A stretch of DNA of 64,000 nucleotides from Conus ventricosus (lineage: Eukaryota > Mollusca > Gastropoda > Neogastropoda > Conidae): assembly GCA_018398815.1 (NCBI GenBank), contig CM031601.1, positions 35,556,812 through 35,620,811 of the forward strand, read 5' to 3'. The notes below the pieces were generated by a model. That model did not search any database. It worked only from the letters and a program-made list of their open reading frames with translations, and had not been told where the DNA came from. Below, in pieces: positions 54,111 to 64,000 of the stretch. The translations under genes and the position numbers were made by a program. Position 1 is the stretch's first letter; each line of letters starts with the position of its first letter.

Positions 54111-54470
54111 CAGCCGCCGTGGCGAAGTGGTTAGCGTCGCGGACTCCCGGCTGGGAGGTCGTGGGTTTGAATCCCATCAGAGTCATGTGGGGGGTTTTCT
54201 GCCCCGACCGGCTCCTACCCAGAGTTGAGTTTGCTGCGGACTCAGTTGGAAAGACTGGGACCACACAGTCGAGTTTCATCCACTTAATGGATGCGTTTCT
54301 GAGAGTGTTGCTCAAATTTCCTGACCAACACTGCAGGTGTCTGTATCTCTCGGGCCTGGTTGACGCCGGGATATATTATGAAAGGAAGCGTAGAGTACAT
54401 CCCTGTCATGTAGTCTCAGACCGAAATGGAAATCCGTAGCATCATCTTAATCATCCTCATCCTCATCGAT
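54111..54470 (+). mobile_element. SINE type 3
   Basis: tRNA-like head (GTGGCGAAGTGGTTAGCG, then GGGTTTGAATCCC), body with CTACCCAGAG and CACACAGTCGAG, and a tail rich in CATCCTCATC. A minus-strand fragment of the same family is at 11790-11962. Confidence 0.85.
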
Positions 54471-55371
54471 CAGCATTAAAAAAAAGTCTCAAATTCTGCG
54501 GCCCTTCATGCCCTGCTCTCTTGGTGACCTCAGTTTCGATGTCCTCTCCACATCTGTGGCCTTGGTTTGGTTCCGTCGGGATCATTCAGTCTATTACAAT
54601 TGTATGAATAAATTTTAAAAGTACTGTTTTGCATAGTCATTTAGTTCAGGAAAAAGGGGAAACAATTCTCACTGAAGGAAGAACCTCAGCAGTGCACAGC
54701 GAATATACTAACAGCATGAGGAAGCCATTCAGTGATGATTCAAAATACCAAAGAGAAAGTGTGATCACAACCATCATCATCTCAATAAATCTGCCATCAA
54801 TCAAAAAGAAAAGCTGAATAAGTTGAGTGAACAGCTATGTTTTCAAGAAATACACAATTTGTAAATTCATATATTTTGGAAATATCTCGTGACATATGTT
54901 TCCCTGAAACAAGTTATACAAAACATGCAAAGTTATGCAAAGCATTTGACGAACCAACCTGTTCATTGGAACACTCACACAAAAGAGAAAGAAAAGGAAT
55001 AGATTAACAGAAAAATGGGGAAAAAAAGACAAAAAATACAAAATACCAAAATCACTGTGACCGTCAATGGCGAACGTGGGAATACAGAAAGTTTAAAAAA
55101 AAAGCCATTAACTGTTATTGCTTCGGTTTAATCACAAAACACAAAAACGATATGACATTTAAAGACATATAAAGCAATCCTCCCTCAAAGAAAGAGGTCA
55201 TAAGACCTACATACATATTAAGAACCGTGATTTTTTTTTTTTTCACTCAGAATCCGCACACGGATAAGCGCACAGGCGCGTATGTGTAAACTGTAACAAT
55301 TGTGTAAATTGCAACAATTGCATGAATTGCAACGATAGTTTTATTCATTTAACTTGCAATTATGGGTTCCG

Positions 55372-55375
<4 letters not shown>
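54471..55375. other. No gene seen
   Basis: AT-rich, no supported frame. A short GTAAATTGCAACAATTG repeat lies near 55290-55330. Confidence 0.5.

Positions 55376-55460
<85 letters not shown>
55376..55460. repeat. (GA)n microsatellite
   Basis: Uninterrupted GA run. Confidence 0.98.
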
Positions 55461-55463
<3 letters not shown>

Positions 55464-55656
55464 ATAGACATCTCACTGTCACTTACAACTATCTTTTTCC
55501 CCCTCCCCCCATCCCACCACCCAAGGCCCCAAAGCTCCCATCTCGATGATCAGTCTGACCCACAGTTGAGGACTGCTCTCACACAGAACATCATTTTCAC
55601 AAAATGCGATCATGAGCTGGAAAAATTCAATATGCAATTACGTATCATCACATAGA

Positions 55657-55667
55657 ACACACACACA

Positions 55668-55737
<70 letters not shown>

Positions 55738-55760
55738 GCCGCACACACACACACACACAA
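55657..55760. repeat. (CA)n(CG)n microsatellite
   Basis: CA run, (CG)n near 55723-55740, then CA again. Confidence 0.97.
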
Positions 55761-56042
55761 AAGGTGTGGAGGAGAAAAGGGGGGAGGGTAGAAATACCCC
55801 AAACTACTGCTGATTTACCTCTGCTCCCCTCACCTCAAAATTTCATCCTGTATATAACTGAAAGCCAGGATGTCTTAAGAGGAAATCATATGATCGTTTG
55901 CATGTGCCGAAGTCCTCACACACGCAAACAAATATCCACTACTACTACACACACAAAATCAGGTAAGGGTAGTTTACAAAAAAAATGATGCAGTAAACAA
56001 GTTATATTACTGAATATAACATTCATAATGTGACAAGCTTTA

Positions 56043-56234
56043 CATCCTCCCACACACCTGACCTGTGCAAATTGCATCCTCCCACACACCTGACCTGTGC
56101 AAATTGCATCCTCCCACACACCTGACCTGTGCAAATTGCATCCTCCCACACACCTGACCTGTGCAAATTGCACCCTCCCACACACCTGACCTGTGCAAAT
56201 TGCATCCTCCCACACACCTGACCTGTGCAAATTG
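56043..56234. repeat. 32-bp minisatellite, 6 units
   Basis: Six nearly identical 32-bp units beginning CATCCTCCCACACACCTG, one with CACCCTCC. Minus-strand open frames over it are artefacts. Confidence 0.97.
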
Positions 56235-57198
56235 CCTTGAGGGGGTGAGGGGAAGGGAACCAGTAGGAAATCATTTTCCCCGCCCCTCCACAACTAAATA
56301 CCACACAATTATGCAGCCAAATGAAAAATAACCACAGTGGCTCAGAGCCATCGAGGAACTGCTCCTACAAAAAGCTCCTTTACCATATGCAAAATGTCTT
56401 TGAGGATGCTTAGAAGATTTCAAAATAGAAAAAACAAAACAAAAAATGTATCATAAAATGCAAAAAATTGAAAATGATATTCACCACACAATGATTACAT
56501 AACACCAAAAACAGGTAATATTAATATTCAGCATCTTAAATCTTCAACAGCTCCTGTGTCTAGCAAAATATATTTTTACTCAATTATAACTTTCTGCTTT
56601 GCTCTAACCATCCCCCATCGGAAAATGAGGTAGAAAGAGAGAAGGTACACGATCTTACACTATCTAGTAATTGTATGATTGTGTAGAGAATCATGTTGGA
56701 AGCATGCCATAACGTGCGCCGTCTCATGATAGATATCAGCTGTCTCATTGAGGTAGCGTCAACAGTAGGGTGGGAGCCAAGAGTCGATTCCTTTACTATC
56801 ACTCGGCTGATTCCACACCTTATTATCCTTACGCCATTAGCCCCCACCCAACTTTTCGCTTCTATGTGCGCTTCTCTCTCTCCGGCTGTTAGTGGTTACT
56901 ATCTTTTCATAATTGATAGTGTTTATTTCTGTTCGTCCTGATGATTTACTCACTTTACCCTCCTTTCTTATACGCTTACTAGTTTCCCACTACCTACTAC
57001 GGTTTTTTTCTCTCCACTTTTGTCTACTTGTTTCCCATTTCCCCCATTTGCTTCTCATTCCCTTCCCACATTTCCTCTCTGCCTACCGTGTTTTTAAACT
57101 AACCCTTGCCGTGCGCTCGTCCACGTTCTCCTTCCTGTTAAGAACAACTTGTTATGCTTCACAAACTCTTCCATAAATTCTCAGGTTTTTCCGTGAAT
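56235..57198. other. No gene seen; weak tRNA-like motif
   Basis: Near 56730-56800, GTCTCATTGAGGTAGCGTC followed by AGAGTCGATTCC loosely resembles A- and B-boxes and may mark a SINE relic. Otherwise unassigned. Confidence 0.35.
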
Positions 57199-58092
57199 AT
57201 TCCTGATTGTGGTGTGTGGCTGAATTATTTCTGATTGTGGTGTGTGGCTGAATTATTTCTGATTGTGGTGTGTGGCTGAATTATTTCTGATTGTAGTGTG
57301 TGGCTGAATTATTTCTGATTGTAGTGTGTGGCTGAATTATTTCTGATTGTGGTGTGTGGCTGAATTATTTCTGATTGTGGTGTGTGGCTGAATTATTTCT
57401 GATTGTAGTGTGTGGCTGAATTATTTCTGATTGTGGTGTGTGGCTGAATTATTTCTGATTGTGGTGTGTGGCTGAATTATTTCTGATTGTGGTGTGTGGC
57501 TGAATTATTCCTGATTGTGGTGTGTGGCTGAATTATTCCTGATTGTGGTGTGTGGCTGAATTATTCCTGATTGTGGTGTGTGGCTGAATTATTTCTGATT
57601 GTGGTGTGTGCTGAATTATTTCTGATTGTGGTGTGTGGCTGAATTATTCCTGATTGTGGTGTGTGGCTGAATTATTTCTGATTGTGGTGTGTGGCTGAAT
57701 TATTCCTGATTGTGGTGTGTGGCTGAATTATTCCTGATTGTGGTGTGTGGCTGAATTATTCCTGATTGTGGTGTGTGGCTGAATTATTTCTGATTGTGGT
57801 GTGTGGCTGAATTATTTCTGATTGTAGTGTGTGGCTGAATTATTTCTGATTGTGGTGTGTGGCTGAATTATTCCTGATTGTGGTGTGTGGCTGAATTATT
57901 TCTGATTGTGGTGTGTGGCTGAATTATTCCTGATTGTGGTGTGTGGCTGAATTATTCCTGATTGTGGTGTGTGGCTGAATTATTCCTGATTGTGGTGTGT
58001 GGCTGAATTTTTTCTGATTGTGGTGTGTGGCGGAATTATTCCTGATTGTGGTGTGTGGCTGAATTATTCCTGATTGTGGTGTGTGGCTGAAT
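57199..58092. repeat. 28-bp minisatellite, about 32 units
   Basis: Units begin CTGATTGTGGTGTGTGGC and end GAATTATTT or GAATTATTC, with GTGG/GTAG and TTT/TTC variants and one unit lacking a G. Confidence 0.98.
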
Positions 58093-58509
58093 CAGGCTGA
58101 GGCACACAAGGAGCAACATTTATTGTGAAAAGCCAAGAGCAACAGCGTCAGCTATGTAGAACTTTGAACTTGATGACCCGAGAACAAAAACGCGACTGTT
58201 ATATGGCTGAGCGGGCCTGTGTGTGCCTGTTGTTGCAGTTGTCTTTGAGGTGCACCCATGTGTGCTGCGTGTGTAAAGTAAAGTCTTAAAAGGAGGTCTG
58301 CAACCGTAGATAATAAACAAGGAATGCAATTTCAAATCCCACGGTTATGTGCTTTACATTGCATGCTGCAGTGAAAGGCCTCCAAATCAAGACAAACGTT
58401 GTTTACGGAAACCATTCGCCTATTACACACTCAGACAACAAGGCCTGCACAAAATAAACAAGAAAAGTCTGCACAACCACAAAAACAAAAAACAAAACAG
58501 GGGGGTAGG
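58093..58509. other. No gene seen
   Basis: Unassigned unique-looking sequence with an A-rich end. Confidence 0.5.
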
Positions 58510-59400
58510 ATTCCAAGCTTGATGTCGTGGTCTTGGTGGTGTCGTAGTCGTGGTCGTCTTGTGGTGGTGGTGTTCAAGGTGGTGTGGTGGTGATGGTCGT
58601 GTTATGGTGGTGGTGTCGTTTCACACCAGTCCTTTGAGCATTGAGTGATGTGGTGGTCGTCGTGATGTGGTTGTGGTGGTGGTGGTGGTGGTGGAGGTGG
58701 TGGTGATGGTGATGGTGTGGTGGTGGTAGTGGAAGTGGTGTTGTCGTGGTGGTGTTGTTGTGATGGTGGTGGCGGTGGTGTGGGGGTGGTGTGGTGGTGG
58801 TAGTGGTGTCCTTTCACTCCAGTCCTTTGAGCAGTGAGTTATGTGGTGGTGGTTGTCGTCGTCGTGGTGTGGTGGCGGTGGTGTCCTTTCACTCCAGTCC
58901 TTTGAGCAGTGAGTTTTGTGGTGGTGGTTGTCGTCGTCGTGGTGTGGTGGCGGTTGTGTCCTTTCACTCCAGTCCTTTGAGCAGTGAGTTATGTGGTGGT
59001 GGTTATCGTCGTCGTGGTGTGGTGGCGGTGGTGTCGTTCCACATCAGTCCTGTGTTCAGGTTCGGGGAGAGGGGCTGGGGGGGGGGGGGGGGGGGTCCAG
59101 TTGTGGTGTGAGCCTGTGTTCAGGTTCGGGGAGAGGGGCTGGGGTGTGTGGTCCAGTTGTCGTGGTAGTGGTGGTGGTTGAAGTGGTGTCATTTGACACC
59201 AGTCCTTTGAACACTGAGTGATGTGGTGTTGTGATGGTGGTGGTGGTGGTGGTGGTGGTGTTGTGGTGGTATTGTGGTGGTTGTGGGTGGTGTTGTTGTT
59301 GTTGTAGTGGTGGTGGTGGTGTTGTTGTAGTGGTGGTGGTGGTGGGGGGATGTGGTGGTGGTGACGTGTCGTTTCACACCAGTCCTTTGAGCACGGAGCC
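58510..59400. repeat. GTG-rich region with a recurring TTTCAC-CAGTCCTTTGAGCA block
   Basis: The block occurs near 58619, 58811, 58886, 58961, 59190 and 59371, separated by (GTG)n/(GTC)n tracts. The three middle copies form a 75-bp tandem repeat. A second short repeat, GTTCAGGTTCGGGGAGAGG, is near 59053 and 59112. Confidence 0.85.
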
Positions 59401-59517
59401 CCTGTTCAGATTCAGGGGGGCATGGGGGTGGGGCTCCACCCCTCAGCCGTAGACGCCGGCCTCTGAGAGGGCTCTACCACCGTTGGGCTGATGCCCTTGG
59501 GCTGCAACAGACTGCAA

Positions 59518-59537
59518 GCACACACACACACACACAC

Positions 59538-59584
<47 letters not shown>

Positions 59585-59673
59585 ACGAGAGCGACTTTCG
59601 TTGGTGTCTTACTTATTTTAAATCAGGTCACCTTCTTTAGCTAGTGCGTGCCTGTGTACCTGTGTGGTGTGTG

Positions 59674-59721
<48 letters not shown>

Positions 59722-59744
59722 TGTTGGTGTGCGTGTGCGTGTGC

Positions 59745-59809
<65 letters not shown>

Positions 59810-59827
59810 GTAACCAGTCGAAAAATT

Positions 59828-59863
<36 letters not shown>
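59518..59863. repeat. (CA)n, (GCGT)n/(TG)n and (CT)n microsatellites
   Basis: CA at 59518-59582, GCGT/TG at 59665-59808, CT at 59834-59864. Confidence 0.97.
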
Positions 59864-59866
<3 letters not shown>

Positions 59867-59937
59867 GAGACAATTTAGAGCCATCGAGCTACAGACCTGT
59901 GTCTACATTGCCAGTTCTATCCAAGCCGTTCGAAAAA
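59864..59937 (+). pseudogene. LINE RT fragment
   Basis: DNLEPSSYRPVSTLPVLSKP is the conserved NYRPIS region of LINE reverse transcriptase. It is followed by poly-A. The only other part present may lie inside the preceding simple repeats. Confidence 0.7.
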
Positions 59938-60239
59938 AAAAAAAAGTACAACATTAACATAACATTGGTCATTCTTAGAAAATCACAACACTGATTCTTA
60001 GAGAAGAAGCACGTAGTGCAACATTAATATAACATTGGTGATTATTAGAAAACATGTTGTGTTCTTGCGTCGCCATCTTCAGACAGCTGTAATGGCTAAT
60101 TCTTGTCAAGAAATACACGGACAAAATTAAAGCTGTACTTCCGCTGAATGTGGAGTCAGTCGAGTCTGACAAAGGAGTAAAACGGACCATGACCATTTCA
60201 AACAAGCTATGTGTCACTGATCGCACGATTTTACCGCGT
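59938..60239. other. Short direct repeat, no firm gene
   Basis: A block with ACATTAACATAACATTGGT recurs about 75 bp later (59949 and 60022). A frame near 60105-60235 (KAVLPLNVESVESDKG, KRTMTISNKLCVTD) looks protein-like but leads into a GAT repeat and has no splice support. Confidence 0.35.
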
Positions 60240-60335
60240 GACGATGGTGATGATGAATATGACGATGATGAATATGATGATGATGATGATGATGGTGAGG
60301 ATGAGGATGATGATGATGATGATGATGATGATGTA
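60240..60335. repeat. (GAT)n trinucleotide tract
   Basis: GATGAT/GACGAT units. The Asp-rich frame here is simple sequence. Confidence 0.95.
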
Positions 60336-60559
60336 TGTAATTGAAAGAAAACCAGGGTTAGAAAACGGGTGAATAGATACGCAAGTACAGAACAGGATGG
60401 TGGAAAAAATGGGAAATAGTGAGGTGAGGGCAGAAGAGAAAATAGCTGTCACATAATACATGAGGTAAATAATGAATAGTATTGTAGTGTGAAGAATACT
60501 GGGGGCTGGTAATTGGGGGGGGGGGGGGGGGGGGGGGGGGCGGCTATTTTTGGATGTTG
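60336..60559. other. Unassigned, with poly-G at 60515-60540
   Basis: No coding feature recognised. Confidence 0.6.
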
Positions 60560-60955
60560 ATGCCAAGTGAGCAGACGGTCCCCAGTCTGAAACTAAGATG
60601 GGATTCCTGTATGGGATACTCAGAGTTGTCACTCTTGATTGCCAAAGAGCCAGGTTTGAACATGACTGATGCTATGTTGGAGATGATTGAAGTGCAGAGT
60701 AACTGGTTTGGGTTGAAGATGGCGGATGGCGGCCAGGAGTTCAGAAATGCTCGTTTCAGGTGTGCGAAATGTCTCACCTACGCAGATCTTACCGCACAGT
60801 CCACAGCGGATAGCGTGTACGATGTTGCGGTTCTGATAAGAGAATGCGTGTTTGATTTTAAACGAGTCTTTGCGACCATGTAGGATGGTGTTTAGCTTGT
60901 TGAGAGGACAGATTTGCAGTTGGTTTAAAAGCTGGTAAAAGTACCGGGTGACTTA
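60560..60955 (-). pseudogene. Penelope-like element C-terminus with GIY-YIG-type endonuclease
   Basis: On the minus strand from about 60910: FKIKHAFSYQNRNIVHAIRC, a CGLCG knuckle and VGETF, matching the pattern C..SSNIVYLI-C-x2-C-..YVGET seen before and within GIY-YIG domains of Penelope-like elements. PVTLHFN follows near 60690, and after a frame change FRLGTVCSLGINIQK at the end. Both frames are needed, so it is broken. An upstream frame (61212-60925) may be more of the same element. Confidence 0.7.
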
Positions 60956-61607
60956 GGTGTCATGATTTTGTTCAGTCTAGAGCACAAAAAGGTCTTTGAA
61001 GTTTTGTTGCGCTTGGACGTATAATCATGGGTTTTGGTCTCAAAGGCAGACTTATGTGCCGGATGGACTTGAGATCCTGCTGAGGGGAAGACTGTATGTA
61101 TGGAAGAGGAGGCAGGTGGTGGGTCTATAAGATTTTTGAAAAAAAGAAAGAAAGAAAGAAAAAACAGAAAATGAGCTGTAGCTATAGTATAAACACACAA
61201 AGCCAAATGCAAATAAAAACCGTGGTTATTTAAAACGCAGTGTGAGACAGACGAGTGAACTGTCGACAGAACCGTCCTCTCCTTCTGATCTCACATATTA
61301 CAGACATAAAACAACGTACCAAACAATACGCCACAGACATCTGTTAGCAAAACAACAGCAAAGCGCAATTGCTTTTTTTTTTCATATTAGTTATTTGTGA
61401 TGCAAGAAAGAGAAATTTGGCGAAAATTAACTTTGTTTTGTTGTTTATTTTTTAACATTGAACGAGCGTCGTTTCAACCTTCTTTTTCTTTGTCTATTCT
61501 TATATTGGTTTGTTTTCAGCAGAAGCGCAGTCTGTTTCCATCTACTGTGGACCCAAAGGAGTCAGCAGATTGGGGAGCCTGTCAGTGGAGTCAAGCTGAT
61601 GGCCTAC
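60956..61607. other. No firm gene
   Basis: Contains a minus-strand frame at 60925-61212 that may continue the Penelope-like element upstream. The rest is AT-rich. Confidence 0.4.
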
Positions 61608-61866
61608 CTGATCTCCGACTTGGGGCGGATCCTGCTCTTGCTGTGGTTGTCCATCAGTTTCTTCAGCTTGGCCCGGACCCTGCCCACCTCGGTGTCCTCC
61701 ATGTCCATCTGCTGCTCACGTGACATCAGGATGGTGCGCGTGATCTTGCGCCGGTGAAGCTGCTGGCCTGCGATCAGCTCCCTGTCCGTCGCGTTGTGCA
61801 GCCAACACCAGCACGCCGTGCCCAGTGCACCGGATGACAGATGGAAATTACTTTTGATTGTGGTGG
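61608..61866 (-). CDS. Candidate host exon, minus strand
   Basis: A GC-rich open stretch of about 86 codons. It ends at a donor AG|GTAGGC (61607 side) and on the 5' side may begin after a CTTTAG acceptor at 61867; the frame stays open further into a CA/GC tract, so that boundary is uncertain. It encodes a Cys/Trp-bearing start ([20 protein letters not shown]) and a basic, helix-rich end ([36 protein letters not shown]). Composition and codon use differ from the AT-rich surroundings and it resembles no mobile element I know. I cannot name the protein. Confidence 0.5.
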
Positions 61867-61896
61867 CTAAAGCGCGCTCGCGGGCATGTGTGTTTG

Positions 61897-61926
61897 TGCG
61901 TGCGTGCGCGCGCGCGCGCGCGGCGT

Positions 61927-61979
<53 letters not shown>

Positions 61980-62155
61980 GCCTATGTACATATATCCGTA
62001 TGTATGTGTTCGCTCTGTATGTAAATACGCATGTGTGTGTAGTTGCGTGCATGCATGCGTGTTTATGTGCGTGTGCGCGCTCGCATGCATGCGCGCGCGA
62101 GTGCGTGTTTATCTCTCTCTGAACACACACACACACAGACACACACAGACACTCA

Positions 62156-62211
<56 letters not shown>

Positions 62212-62212
62212 T
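61897..62212. repeat. (GCGC)/(TG)n and (CA)n microsatellites
   Basis: TG to about 61980, TATG/GCAT mixtures, then CA at 62122-62212. Confidence 0.97.
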
Positions 62213-62332
62213 CCTGATGTGCAGTCGCACAGAGAACGCGAAGCATGCATAGTATGAAAGCTGCACATGCGCACACTCACAAACACCAATAACAAAACAA
62301 GCACTGTCCCTGGTGATGTGGATGGATACAGA

Positions 62333-62660
62333 AAGAACCAGTACATGTACAACATAAAGAACCAGTACATGTACAACATAAAGAACCAGTACATGTACAA
62401 CATAAAGAACCCGTACATGTACAACATAAAGAACCCGTACATGTACAACATAAAGAACCAGTACACGTATAACATAAAGAACCAGTACACGTATAACATA
62501 AAGAACCAGTACATGTACAACATAAAGAACCCGTACATGTACAACATAAAGAACCCGTACATGTACAACATAAAGAACCCGTACATGTACAACATAAAGA
62601 ACCCGTACATGTACAACATAAAGAACCAGTACACGTATAACATAAAGAACCAGTACATGT
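62333..62660. repeat. 24-bp minisatellite with palindromic core
   Basis: About 14 units of roughly AACCAGTACATGTACAACATAAAG minus variants; three unit types carry CAGTACATGTAC, CCGTACATGTAC or CAGTACACGTAT. GTACATGTAC is a perfect palindrome. As 24 is divisible by three, every frame stays open, giving an NQYMYNIK-type repeat; I do not call a gene. Confidence 0.96.
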
Positions 62661-63164
62661 AGAAGGTTGTTCGGGAAGGATCCCCACCAAGATCCAACGG
62701 ATCTAGGGAACCCCTCTTTTATCCAGATCCGCACCAAAATTTAACGCCTTTGTCCTTGATCTACATTTCATATTTCCGCCACGGTTTGTACGTTTTCGAG
62801 TAACCAACCAACAGAAATACACGGGCAGAAACATAATCTTCTTCACTAGAAGGGCAGAAACATAATCTTCTTCACTAGAAGGGCAGAAACATAATCTTCT
62901 TCACTAGAAGGGCAGTGGGGAGATGGCAGACCTCCATCAGGGTCGAAGAGTCCTCTTCCCTTCATTCAAACTTTACCCGAAGCCATCGTGTATTTCCCTA
63001 ATTGAGCATCTTCACAGCTGTCACCTATCCATCAACATTGGGGGTTTTCTCTAACGAGATCCTCGTTCTCTCAGCGACTGGTGGTGACTGAATGTTTCCA
63101 GTTCAGAGTTGTATCCGTACAGGCTGCCAAACCTAACCCTGAGAAAATTCAATGTACAAATCAC
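62661..63164. repeat. Unassigned, with a 29-bp x 3 repeat at 62823-62914
   Basis: GGGCAGAAACATAATCTTC units occur three times in tandem. The remainder shows no gene. Confidence 0.8.
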
Positions 63165-63173
63165 ACACACACA

Positions 63174-63253
<80 letters not shown>

Positions 63254-63281
63254 TGTGTGTGTGTGTGTGTGTGTGTGGTGT

Positions 63282-63323
<42 letters not shown>
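63165..63323. repeat. (CA)-(TG)n microsatellite
   Basis: Short CA, CGTG switch, then a long TG tract with GTACGTG interruptions. Confidence 0.97.
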
Positions 63324-63326
<3 letters not shown>

Positions 63327-63512
63327 ATTTTATTTATATATTTTTTTGTTGTTGCGATAACTGCACTGTAGGCAAAGAAGAACACATGTTAACATAATTC
63401 TATACTCTGAAAGGTCATGTACTGAATTCATGTTTTGAACCATGTTTGGCTCCAGTATTGCTTTGGCTTGGCTTCTTTGGAATATCTGAGACAATGGGAT
63501 TTTTTGCCCGTG

Positions 63513-63550
63513 TCTGTGTGTGTGTGTGTGCGCGCGCGTGCGCGCCGGTG

Positions 63551-63608
<58 letters not shown>
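63513..63608. repeat. (TG)n microsatellite with GCGC insert
   Basis: TG, GCGCGCGTGCGCGCC, TG. Confidence 0.97.
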
Positions 63609-63609
<1 letters not shown>

Positions 63610-63799
63610 GTCGAATATGTCAGTGCAGTATATTGCGTAGGCATTTTGTTTGCTTTTTGCTTGTTTTTTTTACTCCCAATTCTTATAGAACAGGGAGTAC
63701 TTTAGAATGGGAACGAAGAAATGCTGTCTGTGTGTCTGTCTGTGTACTGTCTGTGTGTCCGTGGTCAAAATGTGTTCCACTCGCTCCAGACAAAACTAC

Positions 63800-64000
63800 T
63801 GGGCCGATCTTTTCTGAAAATTTGTAGGTATGTTCATTATGGGCCACGGATGATGCCCGATGTTTTAGTTTACCGCTAAAGCCGTTACTAACGGCTGTAA
63901 CGGCCTGTAACGGTTTTTCTTCTTTATGGAATATCTGAGAAAGTACTTGGCCGATCTTTGTAAAAAATGAGCAGGTACGTTCATTATGGGTCACGGATGA
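63800..64000. repeat. ~147-bp tandem repeat running off the window
   Basis: GGCCGATCTTT...GTTCATTATGGGYCACGGATGA occurs at 63802 and again at 63949, about 147 bp apart, and continues to the window end. It also contains three closely spaced TAACGG words. Confidence 0.7.

Noticed and set aside
60150..60344. Acidic 64-residue protein
   Set aside because: Two thirds of it is translation of the GAT repeat. The first part looks protein-like but has no splice or homology support.

Overview
This is a repeat-dominated piece of a eukaryotic, probably marine invertebrate, genome. A mollusc is my best guess, from the mix of Ty3-type LTR elements, Tc1 transposons, Penelope-like and LINE fragments, tRNA-derived SINEs and very dense (CA)n/(CT)n/(GA)n tracts; no sequence here proves the taxon. 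I see no complete host gene. There are five short candidate host exons, and almost every recognisable coding stretch belongs to a mobile element.

Layout. Positions 1-10642 and 24633-35281 are two nearly identical copies of one block. Each holds the 3' end and 3' LTR of Ty3-type element A, a flank with a (CA)n tract, a palindrome-rich repeat, a decayed LINE and (CT)n/trinucleotide tracts, and then a mag-like Ty3 element B with nested insertions. Copy 1 stops at a gap of exactly 1000 N (10643-11642). From 11643 come a candidate exon, SINE and Penelope-like pieces, an intact Tc1 transposon (14371-15877), a deleted Tc1 relative (16535-17886), and then the whole of element A (19120-27071) and element B (30936-37746).

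Element A has ~2.2 kb LTRs (TGTCACGA...TCGTGACA), a perfect tRNA-Pro-type primer site, a polypurine tract, and gag, protease and integrase followed by the end of RNase H. Integrase before RNase H is the Gmr1-type order, and an internal deletion removed reverse transcriptase. Its LTRs carry a 17-bp minisatellite. Its 5-bp target duplication CCTAG is found before the 5' LTR at 19115 and after the 3' LTR of copy 1 at 2430. The two blocks therefore derive from the same insertion, so the repetition is an allelic or assembly duplicate, or a very recent segmental duplication.

The right half (37.8-64 kb) holds decayed LINEs on both strands, one nested in another, three SINE types, a dispersed tandem repeat, a 563-bp tandem duplication and several minisatellites (16-bp x ~97, 28-bp x ~32, 32-bp x 6, 24-bp x ~14). 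The candidate host exons are at 11643-11739 (+), 40954-41100 (+), 42681-42962 (+), 48085-48171 (+) and 61608-61866 (-). The three plus-strand exons between 40.9 and 48.2 kb are cysteine-rich and may belong to one secreted-protein gene. Many reading-frame breaks in the elements are single-base indels that differ between the two copies, so some probably reflect consensus errors rather than mutation.
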